DNA of 64,000 bases from Nicotiana tabacum (lineage: Eukaryota > Streptophyta > Magnoliopsida > Solanales > Solanaceae). The stretch is taken from assembly GCF_000715075.1 (NCBI RefSeq), contig NC_134082.1, forward strand, positions 59,359,466 to 59,423,465. The letters run 5' to 3'. Positions 35,095-46,013 of this stretch are shown piece after piece. Under the pieces are notes generated by a model, which had not been told where the DNA came from, searched no databases, and worked only from the letters and a program-made list of their open reading frames with translations. The number at the start of each line of letters is the position of its first letter. Positions within the stretch are counted from its first letter, which is position 1. A program made the position numbers and the translations under genes.

Positions 35095-36163
35095 GATACC
35101 TCTTTAGAAGTTTTCTTTAAGATATTAATTCCAAAAAAAATTCAAAAAATAATTTTCTTTTTGAGGTTCTTCTTTGGAAAATATATAAAAACAAAAAAAT
35201 ATTCTTTTTATTTTCACTAGACCTCTAGGACATTATACATAGAAGAAAGAAAAACATACTTTATATTTATTTATCTTAAGAGTTTCTACCTTAGGTAATC
35301 AAAAACTGAAATCCAAAAATATTTTTTGTTTATCTTTTTCATTTCTCGTTTCGAAATCTTTCTTCAGGATATCAAATGAAAATTCAAAATATTTTTCTTT
35401 GGTTTATTCTTTAGATTTCCTTCCTAAAAAAAGAATCAAAAAATATTTTTCTCTTCTAGGTTTTTTTCCCTTAATAATTTCTCATAGAGTATCTGTTTCA
35501 AAAAAAGAAAAAGAAAAAAATATATGTTCGTTTAAGGTTGAGTTTAGAATAGATTATAGAACATTAAGTCTAAAAAAAGAAGAGTGATTTTCTGCTTTTT
35601 TCTAATCAAAGTAGTCATTAAGGTAAAAAAGAATAAAAAAGAAAAAAAAGAAAAAGAAAAAGAGAACGTTAGTTTATTTAGTTTGTTCTTGATTTTCTAG
35701 AACTATGTTTGATCTGATTCATGAGGGACATGATACATAGGCAACCTATATAGGGTTCGATCGAATCATTATTCTTTCAAAAAAACGAGAAAAGAAAAAA
35801 AAAGGATGAAGTTGTGGGACGTGAGAAATGAGAGGAAAGAAAAGAGCGTTAATCAGAAAGAAAAAAAGAAGGAAAATGAGCAAGCCAAGAAGTGCTAGAA
35901 AAGAAAAGAAAAGAGAAAATTCAAATGGACAAATTGGGATGATGCCAAGTGACCTTGTGACCTTCAAAGTCATTCGTTGAACCGTTAATTGTTATTACGT
36001 GCATTGCATGCAATGTGATATTTTTAGCTGTTAAATGCCCTAATGCTAACATGATGACCTCATCTTGTTCCTTTTTGTTATCTTCATTGAGCAGAAGGGT
36101 GGTTGGTTTGTGGTTCTTAAGGTAATTCATCCATACAACATGAGGTCAAAGATCAAGGTAGCC
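35095..36163 (+). other. Element C leader, part 2
   Basis: Very A/T-rich, with poly-A and AAAAGAAAAAG tracts. It includes the second copy of the 130-bp unit (35150-35290) and copy 4 of the recurring motif. Short frames such as 35399-35587 are low-complexity chance frames. Confidence 0.6.
35701..35768 (+). repeat. Recurring untranslated motif, copy 4
   Basis: GATCTGATTCATGAGGGACA, then GATACATAGGCAACC, then GGGTTCGATCG. It lies about 400 nt before gag. Confidence 0.65.
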
Positions 36164-37698
36164 ATGGCTAACAAAGACTTGGATATGAGTGTTATTGATC
36201 CATCTAAAGAGATTTTTTAATCAGAAGCTGAGCTGAAAGAAGAGGTCTTAAGGTTGAAGGACAGATGACCGAAATATACCAAGCCTGGATTAGTGGGCGC
36301 CCTCCACCATTAGTTCCCGCTAACTACATCGAAAGCCTCATCACCATTCCGCCACTGTCACAAATCCAACTTCCTACTGCTGCTGATATCTCCCCACAAC
36401 CTTTTCACACTCCACCCGCCAAAACCACCTCATGTTCCACTCCTTTGACCACTCATGTTTTTGTAGCTCCTCCACCAGCTACTCTTCCTCAATTCTCTAG
36501 TGAGACTGTGTTCAAAGTCCTTGATTCCCAACACTATGTTCCAGAACCAACTTTCAAGGTCTCGGATCCATACTCTTACGCTCCTCATTTTGAGCCTCCC
36601 GGTGAAACTGAAAAACCTGCTAAGACAGTGGAGCAAGATGAGATATCCAGACAGCTAAAAGGGTCTAAAATGTCAAAGCTTAATTTATATGATGGGCGTG
36701 GAGATCCAGTAGCCCATCTGAGGGGTTATTGTAGTGAAATGAGAAGTGCTTGCAGGAAAGATAAATTATTGATAGTGTATTTCAGTGAGAGCCTGATTGG
36801 GCACCCTTGGAATGGCATACTCATCAAGATGTCAGTAAGTGGCATACATGGACTGGCATGGCTCAAGATTTTGTACGACACTATTAGCATAATGAAGACA
36901 TTATCCCAGACCGTTCCTCCCTATCTCAGATGGAAAAGAAACCCAAAGAAAGTTTTAGGGAGTTTTGGTTCCGATGGAATGAACAAGTTGCTCGGGTCAG
37001 TCCTCCAATTGATAAAAAAGATGTTGCTGAGCCCCGCCAACGACATGATTCAATGGGCAATCCTGCTAAACACTTTCAGCCTCAATACTGACCCCATGAA
37101 CATCCCCAAGCTCCACATCATCCAACCCAGTATTATCCTTCGAACAATATCCGGCCATCTATCCAACCACTAGGTCACTCCAAAAGGTGAGCACGAGCAC
37201 CGCAGAATCCCCACCAGCCTCCACAAAATTTTCAAGTGCTCTATAACCCATATTCAAGCCAAGGGTAGAAGGGAACAAAGGCTGAAAGATAATTTTATAC
37301 CAATAGGAGAGTCCTATGCAAAATTGTTTGAGAAATTAAAGCATTACGACATGATTGCACCTATTCCTCTAAATTATATAGACCCACGTGCAATAAGCTT
37401 TGATCCTGCTAAAAGGTGTGAATACCATTCCAATGCCCAGGGGTGCAATATTGAAGATTGTCATGCTTTGAAAAGGGAAATAGAAAGAATGATTCAAGAA
37501 GGAGTAATTGTGGTCCAAGGTAGTAATACCCCAAGTGTCACACATAATCCTCTACAGGTACATGACAACGCACAAATTGTTGGGATGGTTTACAATGACG
37601 AAGGGTTGGTCAAAAGAGTCAATGAGCCACTTGGTGAAGACAATGTGATTGAAGTTGTTGAAGGTCCCAGTGATATTGATGTGGAACTTAGCGGCTAA
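36164..37698 (+). pseudogene. gag: Element C gag, broken, the only coding region of the element
   Basis: Gag-type capsid/nucleocapsid protein. A likely start ATG is at 36164 (MANKDLDMSV), but a stop and frameshift follow. The main frame opens at 36265 with MTEIYQAWISGRPPP, then a Pro-rich linker, then the capsid start KLNLYDGRGDPVAHLRGYCS (near 36676). Past about 36790 the capsid region is readable only with frameshifts, and the middle appears shortened. The last part (37324-37698) has FEKLKHYDMIAPIPLNYIDP and a knuckle-like motif, CEYHSNAQGCNIEDC, followed by an acidic tail ending at a TAA. Tat-lineage gag ends the same way before protease, but no protease follows here. The family is shared with E, though the two sequences are clearly different subfamilies. 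Confidence 0.87.
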
Positions 37699-38369
37699 GA
37701 TGCCAAGTTTGGTAATTGAAAAGACGCTCCTCTCTTAGATAGTAGGGAATGAATCTTGGTGGTTCATTTTGTTGTCATTTCTGTTGTTTGCGTTATTTCA
37801 GGTTGTAATACGGATATTGTCTTGTGACTCAAACCCTTCTATCCTGTTATTTTGCCTAGTTCGTTTAGTTGTAGTAACTCGTTTAGTTTTGTCTAGGTTT
37901 GTTCCAAGGTTGTAACCCTAGTTTATTTTGCTTGTTTTGTTGTTCAAACCCTTTCACCGTCTGTCTAGTGTAATTTTCTGTTTTTTGTTATTTCTAGTCA
38001 TTTTTTGTTTAGTTCTCTTCTCCTTTTATAGTTCTTTTATGCTGACTCTAGTGACATGATATGCACGCATAATTCTATGTCTGGTCTTAAAAATTAGTTT
38101 AATTATGAAACAATGAAACAATTTTGAAGACGATAGAAACATTTGAGGGAAATAAGTAAAGTTTTGATATTTTGAGATCATTTAAAGCTCGTATTGTGTG
38201 AAACTGGGGCAGATGGTTTGGGAAGTTGACAGGATGATAGGAATTTATTACAAGAGAGTGCGTCCCAACAATGTGAAGCGAGCAACTTTGAGTTCAAGTG
38301 CATCTCAAGTTACGAGATAAAGCTAAGTGAGTTTGCTCCAAACAGACGGAGGGCATCCATTCTGAAGAA
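37699..38369 (+). other. Element C spacer after gag
   Basis: T-rich untranslated sequence. The pol genes would start here in an autonomous relative, yet no protease or RT motif can be found. It includes an ACTGGGGCAGA segment near 38203. Confidence 0.6.
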
Positions 38370-38784
38370 GAGATTATCCAATGAGAGTTCTGTACTTGAC
38401 AAGGCACTAAAAAAATGGAAGGCATATCAGTGATATCAATGTCAAAGCTGCAAAAGAAATGTTGTGCATGATTTTCATTTTTCATTTTCAAGTTGCATGT
38501 GTTGTATTTGGCATTTTCAGGGATTGGGAGGCCATCTTTCAACTACCCAAACACTGTATACCATTCGGTACCCCTTTTGAGCCTATGTTAATTTTCTTGA
38601 CCACCACTCTTTTGGAATCAAGTTAGAATCATAAAAAAAATCATGTCCCCATATGTTTGTTTTAGGAAGTTCATTCTAAAAGGAAAGTAAAAAAAACACA
38701 AAAGATAAAAGAGAAAAAAAAGCAAAGAGAAAAAAAAGATAAAGAAAAAGAGCAACAAAAAAAAAACAAAACAAGAATTAGTTG

Positions 38785-38850
38785 TGAACTACGTTCGACC
38801 TGATTCTTGTCATCGCACGTTATGTAGGTAGCCTTAAGGTTCGGTCGCAC
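38785..38850 (+). repeat. Recurring untranslated motif, copy 5
   Basis: GAACTACGTTCGACCTGATT, then TTATGTAGGTAGCC, then AGGTTCGGTCGC, in the first 0.9-kb unit. Confidence 0.75.
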
Positions 38851-39679
38851 CAAATAAACTATTTTATAATCCCGCGAAGTCGAGAGTGGGGCAGTCTTTC
38901 TTAGAAATTCCATCTCAAAAAGAAAAAAAAGAGAATCAAATTCCATTATATTAGAAATTGGGACAAAGTTTTAGAATGGATTCCAAAAGTTGTAAATAAA
39001 TTAACCTTGTTGTCTTAGTTGTTTTGAGCCTTTATGATATCCTTTCTTTCTAACCTTGTCCAAAAGCCATATTATAGTCCAAAAACAACCTCCCATATAA
39101 TCTTTGAGAGTGTCGAGTCAGACATGCCAGGAGCATATGATATTTCTGTTGTGGTTAATGCCTTGTCATCTGCAGAATCAAAAAAAAAAGAGAAGAAGGA
39201 AAGAAAAATGAGAGAGTCTTATCGGTGAAAACCTTCACAAGTACCATAAGGTGATGGTAAGTTGAGAGATTATCCAATGAGAGTTTTGTACTTGACAAGG
39301 CACTAAAAAAATGGAAGGCATATCAGTGATATAATGTCAAAGCTGCAAAAGAAATGTTGTGCATGATTTTCCTTTTTCATTTTCAAGTTGCATGTGTTGT
39401 ACTTGGCATTTTCAGGGGATGGGAGGCCCTCTTTCAACTACCGAAATACTTTATACCATTCAGTACCCCTTTCGAACCTAGGTTAATTTTATTTACCACC
39501 ACTCTTTTGGAATCAAGTTAGAATCATAAAAAAAATCATGTCCCCATATGTTTGTTTTAGGAAGTTCATTCTAAAAGGAAAGTAAAAAAAACACAAAAGA
39601 GAAAATAGAAAAAAAAACAAAGAGAAAAAAAAGATAAAGAAAAAGAGCAACAAAAAAAAAACAAAACAAGAATTAGTTA

Positions 39680-39746
39680 TGAACTACGTTCGACCTGATT
39701 CTTGTCATCACACGTTATGTAGGTAGCCTTAAGGTTCGGTCGCACC
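39680..39746 (+). repeat. Recurring untranslated motif, copy 6
   Basis: The same blocks in the second 0.9-kb unit. Confidence 0.75.
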
Positions 39747-40569
39747 AAATAAACTATTTCATAATCTCGCGAAGTCGAGAGTGGGACAGTCTTTCTTAGA
39801 AATTCCATCTCAAAAAGAAAAAAAGAGAATCAAATTCCATTATATTAGAAATTGGGACAAAGTTTTAGAATGGATTCCTAAAGTTGTAAATAAATTAACC
39901 CTGTTGTCATAGTTATTTTGAGCCTTTATGATATCCTTTCTTTCTAACCTTATCCAAAAGCCATATTACAGTCCAAAAACGACCTCCCATATAATCTTTG
40001 AGAGTGTCGAGTCAGACATGCCAGGAGCATATGATATTTCTGTTGTGGTTAATGCCTTATCATCTGCAGAATAAAAACAAAAAAGAGAAGAAGGAAAGAA
40101 AAATGAGAGAGTCTTATCGGTGAAAACCTTCACAAGCACCATAAGTTGATGGTAAGTTGAGAGATTATCCAATGAGAGTTTTGTACTTGACAAGGCACTA
40201 AAAAAATGGAAGGCATATCAGTGATATCAATGTCAAAGTTGCAAAAGAAATGTTGTGCATGATTTTCCTTTTCCATTTTCAAGTTGCATGTGTTGTACTT
40301 GGCATTTTCAGGGATTGGGAGGCCCTATTTCAGCTACCCAAAACTTTATACCATTCGGTACCCCTTTTGAGTCTATGCTAATTTTCTTGACCACCCCTCT
40401 TTTGGAATCAAGTTAGAATCATAAAAAAAATCATGTCTCTATATGTTTGTTTTAGAAAGTTCATTCTAAAAAGAAAGTAAAAAAAACACAAAAGAGAAAA
40501 TAGAAAAAAAAGAAAAGAGAAAAAAATGAAAAAGAAAAAGAGCAACAAAAAAAAAACAAGAATTAGTTG

Positions 40570-40636
40570 TGAACTACGTTCGACCTGATTCTTGTCATCA
40601 CAAGTTACGTAGGCAGCCTTAAGGTTCGGTCACACC
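40570..40636 (+). repeat. Recurring untranslated motif, copy 7
   Basis: The same blocks in the third 0.9-kb unit, with GTTACGTAGGCAGCC closer to the E version. Confidence 0.75.
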
Positions 40637-41050
40637 AAATAAACTATTTCATAATCCCGCGAAATCGAGAGTGGAGTAGTATTTCTTAGAAATTCCATCT
40701 CAAAAAGAAAAAAAGATAATCAAATTCCATTATTTTAGAAATTGGGGCAAAGTTTTAGAATGGATTCAAAAAGTTGTAAATAAATTAACCCCGTTGTCTT
40801 AGTTATTTTGAGCATTTATGATATCCTTTCTTTCTAACCTTTTCCAAAAGCCATATTATAGTCCAAAAAAGACCTCCCAGATAATCTTTGAGAGTGTCGA
40901 GTCAGACATGCCAGGAGCATATGATATTTCTGTTGTGGTTAATGCCTTGTCATCTGCAGAATCAAAAAAAAAAGAGAAGAAGGAAAGAAAAATGAGAGAG
41001 TCTTATCGGTGAAAACCTTCACAGGCACCATAATGTGATGGTAAGTTGAG

Positions 41051-42318
41051 AGAAAGAACAAAGTGAGAGAGGCTTGATGGTGAAAACCCTCCGGGCACTA
41101 CAAGTCCAATAAGGACCGTGAATCAGATAGGATAATCGGAGCATGGAAGCCCAGTTTCACATTTCAGAGGTACAACGAGAGTTGAACATTAGACTTGCTT
41201 GACAGATTAGGCCACTTAATCTAAAGGTGCATGTCATGGTCATTAGAGTAGGTATCCACATCTGATAAGTTTCTATTTTGTAGTTTTTTTGTTAGGAATC
41301 ATCTCTTTCCATTGTCCTTTACTCTATTCCTTTTGTCTTGTTTACTTCCTCTTCCTGAGTCTGTTTGGTCAAAACAAGTGAGAAATGACATCAAAATTTT
41401 CCACTAGCTTTCCAATTGCACAAAACAGAATCTGGCTAGCACATCAAAGTGACATACGTCAGGAGAGAGCAGTACGCGCACTGAGTGGGTGGCAATTGAC
41501 ATGCTTTGGGATTCATATGAAATACAAAGGTTCGATATATGTCAATTCATGAGCACAATGCAATAGATAAAGGGTATTGGGTTTGAACGAATCAAAGGTA
41601 TTTTCTACAATAAGGGTGACGGAGAAAGTGGTTAGTCAATAAACAAGAAAGGTCTTTCGAGTTGAAATCAAAGTTATCATGGGAAGTGAAAGGAGAAATC
41701 TCCCTCAAAGTCAAGGACACAAACCAACCACCATGTTTAAACTCACAAGTATTCTTTATTTGAAACAAGGACGAAGATTATGTCCAAATCAAGGCTTGGA
41801 AGCTTGAATTTTTTCAAGTGTCGTGCCAAAATTTTGTCAGCACAAAGGTGGTTTGAGAAGGGGAAAGAAAATTTGTTCGATCTGCAGGAACCCTCCACGA
41901 GGAAAGCATGGTTCAGGGGCAAGGAATTGTGTTCATTCTGCAGAGATCCTACAGGAAGAGAGCATCGCTCAGGTAAGTTCATTCTCAGCTTTTCAGGACC
42001 CTCCTGGATAATGTGATTTAATTTTAGGTTTTCAGGACCCTTCTGGATAATGGGATGTAGTTTTAAGTTGTTAGGAACATCATAGATAATGCTATTTAGC
42101 GTACGTTTTACCTTTAGGAAATAGAATTTAGCTTTCAAGTTTTCACTCTTAAGATGAGATTTAATTTTAGTTTTCAGGGCCCTCCTGGATAATGGGATTT
42201 AGCTTTTAAATTCTTAAAGCTCTTTTGGATAACATGATTTGATTAACACTCACAGATGTTCCTAGTACCAAACTGGGACAGAAAAGTTTCTTTTGTTTTA
42301 TCTGTTTTGTTGTAATGG
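41051..42318 (+). other. Element C untranslated region between arrays
   Basis: No supported gene. It starts with GGTGAAAACCCTCCGGGCAC-like sequence. Near 41985-42235 there are four or five degenerate repeats of about 45-50 bp with core CAGGACCCTCCTGGATAATG. Overlapping frames at 41743-42138 in both strands have no known motif. Confidence 0.6.
41985..42235. repeat. 45-50 bp degenerate tandem repeat in element C
   Basis: Repeats of CAGGACCCTCCTGGATAATG followed by a T-rich GATTTAATTTTAG-like spacer. Confidence 0.7.
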
Positions 42319-43140
42319 CAGGCGCCCACCTGGAGAACAAGGGAATCCATTTCAAGTATCGGCAGCAGGCACCCATCTAGAGAACAAGGGAATTCATTTC
42401 AAGCATTGGCAGCAGACGCCCACCTAGAGAACAAAGGAATTAATTTCAAGCATCGGTAGCAGGCGCCCACCTAGAGAACAAGGGAATTCATTTCAAGTTT
42501 CAGCAGAAGGCGCCCACCTGGAGAACAAGGGAATTCATTTCAAGTATCGGCAGCAAGCGCTCACCTAGAGAAAAAGGGAATTCATTTCAAGTATCGGCAG
42601 CAGGCGCTCACCTGGAGAACAAGGGAATTCATTTCAAGCATCGGTAGCAGGCGCCCACCTGGAGAACAAGGGAATTCATTTCAAGCATCGGTAGCAGGCG
42701 CCCACCTGGAGAACAAGGGAATTCATTTCAAGTTTCAGCAGCAGGCGCCCACCTGGAGAACAAGGGAATTCATTTCAAGTATCGGCACCAGGCGCCCCAC
42801 CTAGAGAACAAGGGAATTCAATTCAAGTATCGGCAACAGGTGCCCACCTGGAGAACAAGAGAATTCATTTCAAATATTGGCAGCAGGCGCCCACCTGGAG
42901 AACAAGGGAATTCATTTCAAGTTCAAGCATCAGGCGCCCACCTGGAGAACAAGGGAAGTCATTTCAAGTTCAAGAATCAAGCGCCCACCTGGAGAACAAG
43001 GGAATTCATTTTAAGTCAGTAGCAGGCGCCCACCTTGAGAACAAGGGAAGTCATTTCAAAATTCATTTCAGAATTATTTCAAGTTTCAAGTCAGTAGCAG
43101 GCATCCACCTGGAGAACAATGGAAGTCATTTCAGAATTCA
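42319..43140. repeat. 47-bp tandem array in element C
   Basis: About 17 copies of a 47-bp unit with core GGCGCCCACCTGGAGAACAA followed by GGGAATTCATTTCAAG. The first units are exactly 47 bp apart (42321, 42368, 42415). The last copies are more diverged and one contains an internal duplication near 43060. The array lies in the same element region as the 29-bp array of E but is unrelated in sequence. Confidence 0.94.
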
Positions 43141-43762
43141 ATTAAAGTTAGAAGTAGTAGAAGTTCACGGCAAGAATGTGAGTCAATAGTCCGAGATGAT
43201 CAACAGAAGTTAGTCTCAATCTAGAATAAAAAAAAGAGAGAGAAAAGTGAATTCAAAATGCAGAAGTAGAGATAGATGTGAACTGCTCAAGACATGGCTG
43301 AAATCACGAGCATTGCATGTCCGGTCTTGATCCGAAGAAGAATGAACTAGCATCTGCAGCTAGCAAGCGTCAAGGTACAAATCTAAAGTCTGCATAAAGA
43401 ACCATTCAAGACTCAAGATCAAGCTTCAAAAGACTTATAGATAGGAATCTTGTAACTCATAGTTGACAGACTTAGTTAGTCTTTTTCATTTTTTGATTTT
43501 GATGTAATAACAGGACTGAGGACTGGAACCTCGACGGAATGGCACCTCGACCGGCTCCCCACCTCAGTATACTTCATCAATGTTCCTACTTCTGAACTAT
43601 ACGTGGCTTGATTCCTTTATAGCCAAGGATATGTAGGTAGCTCAGATACCAGGGCTCGGTCAAATTCTCCTTCCTCTTAGTTTTTGGTCTCTCTAAATAA
43701 GGGTCGGGTCAAAAAACATGTCTCGTCGTTCTTTGTCTGAAAACTCTTCGTGTTTCCAGTCA
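43141..43762 (+). other. Element C 3' spacer
   Basis: Untranslated. It contains copy 8 of the recurring motif and, just before the polypurine tract, CTGAAAACTCTTCGTG, matching CTGAAAACTCCTTC in the same place in E. Confidence 0.6.
43593..43664 (+). repeat. Recurring untranslated motif, copy 8 (before C 3' LTR)
   Basis: GAACTATACGTGGCTTGATT, then GGATATGTAGGTAGCTC, then GGGCTCGGTC. It is most like copy 2 of E, which also lies just before the polypurine tract. Confidence 0.7.
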
Positions 43763-43775
43763 AAGAGAGGCAGCT
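43763..43775 (+). other. Element C polypurine tract
   Basis: AAAGAGAGGCAGC directly precedes the LTR start TGTAGACATG. It differs by one base from E's tract. Confidence 0.8.
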
Positions 43776-46013
43776 GTAGACATGTAATTTTTGACCCTCC
43801 CTAAGATTTTACATATTTTAACATTCAAATGCTTAGTTTAGGTCTAATATAGTTATTTCAACTAATTTTGACTCTTTTATTTTATTTTGTCACAAAAATA
43901 AAAAATAAAAAATAAAAAAATATTTTATTTTATGTACCTTTCATAAATTTAAAAAAATATAAAGATAGTACTGTACTTTCATCTTTATATAATCTTAAAA
44001 ATACAAAAAAAAATAGTTTAATATTTTAATGTAGTTTAGTTTAATTAATTAGGATTAGTTTTTGCATTGTATAATATTTTTATCTTATATTAAAGAGAGT
44101 TGATTAAGGTGTTGGACCACAATTTTAAGAGTCTTAGAGCCCAATTTTTGGTCCAATTCGGATTAGCCCATTAAGCCCAATACCCAATACTCAATACCCA
44201 CTAACCTAACCCTAAGACCTAAAACCTATACTACTTAAAACACCCATCAGCACACTACACAAAAAAGAACTAACCTAGAATCCCTACCCAAAAAATCAGA
44301 CCAGCCGAAGCTCCCAAAAGGACCCCCCCCCCAATCGGCTCATCTTCTTCCGAGAGGAAGCAGCCATTTTCCATGGGTTCTTCTTAACAGAGAACACCCC
44401 AACGTTCCCCTCATCTCTCACGGACAAACCAACAGAAACAAACCTAGACAACCTAACACACAAGAGTCGTTACCCCTTCTTCTTAACAAAATCGGAACTC
44501 CAAAAAGAACACCCCTAAGCTTTAGCAATATGAGCCGTGACATTCTCCTAACATAAGATCGCCCCCCCCAAGCGGTGGCTTCTTCTTTATCTACACATAG
44601 CAGCCCTCAGATCTCGAACTTCTTGAGCAACAAAAGACAGGCACAAGACAAAGAGGGAGCCGTTCCCTCTAATTTTGGAACCCCAAAAGACTTGAAGACC
44701 CCAGCGGTTCCCCTCTTCTTCTTCAACAAGGAGGAACCCTAATCTCTTTAACCTAAGAGCCGCTGCTATACCTACTGTTGCCAACGCCAGCTCCAAACCA
44801 CAAAGCACTTCACAGAGTTTGTTGGTTTCGTTTTTCAGTTCTTGTTCGAGTTTCAAGCGTCGATGAAGTTTTCTGGTCGAAGTCCCTGTTTGATTAGAGT
44901 TTATTTTATTGCTCTATTTGGTTTTCTGTTTGGAAGTCCATGTACATTTTAAAAGCTTTCATGGAAATTTGATTCTTCTATTCTAAGGTTCATTCTTAAC
45001 CGATCTTTTAATTTAAGTAATTTTCGTTCTAATTATATTTTAAATCTTTCTTTACTTGATCTTTGTAGTATTTTGTTAACTGTGTTACGTTAGTTGAACT
45101 AGTATATATTGGAAGTTTGTTGAATATGTCCCTCTTCTTTTGAATGAAGATTTGTGTCAAATACATGGTGTTAAAAGTTGGGATATAGCCTTGCTTTGTT
45201 TTTCCTCGTTTATTTTGCTCTAATTACTCATGCTTGCTGCATTGTCATAGTCTACTATTTGCTAACCATTCCTCTGTTATATTACTAGATTAAAGATGTA
45301 GTTGGATAGGTTTGAAAGTTTCATCTTAAAAAGGAAAAAGGATAGGAAAGATAGTGCTTGGCATAATTTATGGGGTACTGGATATTGAATGAAAGTAAAT
45401 TTGGGTCTGACATGGTCGTATTTTGTATTACATTATTATTTCGATCACTACTTTTAGGCATGCTCCTAATCTACCATCGTGATTGTGTACACGTTCGCCT
45501 GACATAATTATGATTTTAAAAACAAAATCGAAGTATGTGTTCGCGCAACTTCGACTAAACTTTCTTAATAATAACAAAACGTTATTAATTGTGGACACGT
45601 TCGTGTGACACGATTGTTGATGCGCCAAACAAATGGGTACATGTGCGCATGACTTGTTTTAAGATAATTTCTTAATTAAAAAAGGTAAATACACATAGGT
45701 TCTAAAATAATTAATTAGACAATTTAATTAAGCCAAATATGATTAAAGCGGCCATGCTAAAACTACGGAACTCGGGAATGCCTAACACCTTCTCCTAGGT
45801 TAACAGAATTCCTTACTCGGATTTCTGTATTTCGCAGACCATAAATAAGAGTCAACCCTTTCTCGATTCGGGATTTTAAACTGGTGACTTGGGACACCAT
45901 AAATTATCCCAAGTGGCGACTCTGAATTTGGTAAACAATCCCTTTTCAATTGTCACTTAAATTGGACAAAACTCCCTTATACCCTTTTTGGGGTAGAAAA
46001 AGGAGGTGTGACA
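43776..46013 (+). repeat. Element C 3' LTR, 2.2 kb
   Basis: Matches 27976-30194 from TGTAGACATG to GTGTGACA, including the leader-like segment (44200-44860), the CACGTTCG-type repeats (45486-45655) and the U5 primer-like 9-mer TGGCGACTC at 45914-45922. Confidence 0.93.

Larger units (their letters stand above)
38370..41050. repeat. Three direct tandem copies of a 0.9-kb unit in element C
   Basis: Units begin at GAGATTATCCAATGAGAG: 38370, 39266 and 40161, with lengths near 895, 895 and 890 bp. They are nearly identical, differing by scattered substitutions and poly-A length changes. Each holds one copy of the recurring motif, an A-rich tract, and a 64-codon frame (39034-39228 and 40818-41012; the middle copy has a stop). 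That frame's peptide ends in a Lys/Glu-rich run and looks like chance coding. The copies are probably a recent unequal-crossover expansion within the 3' untranslated part. Confidence 0.93.
27976..46013 (+). mobile_element. Element C: 18-kb gag-only non-autonomous LTR retrotransposon
   Basis: Two 2.2-kb LTRs (TGTAGACATG ... GTGACA) flank 13.6 kb holding a tRNA-Arg-type primer site, a gag pseudogene, a triplicated 0.9-kb unit, 45-bp and 47-bp arrays, and a polypurine tract. No protease, RT, RNase H or integrase motif is present in any frame. The target duplication is GATAT (27971-27975) against AATAT (46014-46018). The empty site in B's 5' LTR confirms the boundaries. Gag type, primer site, polypurine tract and U5 tie it to the Tat lineage of element E. 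It fits the class called TR-GAG. Confidence 0.92.

Noticed and set aside
38370..41050. 64-codon frame conserved between 0.9-kb units
   Set aside because: Similarity is explained by the recent triplication; the middle copy has a stop and the peptide ends in a low-complexity Lys/Glu run from the A-rich tract.
42840..43022. 60-codon frame with repeated PTWRTREFI-like peptide
   Set aside because: It is only the translation of the 47-bp array; the frame is lost in neighbouring units because 47 is not a multiple of three.
42319..43140. CRISPR-like array
   Set aside because: Units are contiguous tandem repeats with no unique spacers, in a plant retrotransposon.
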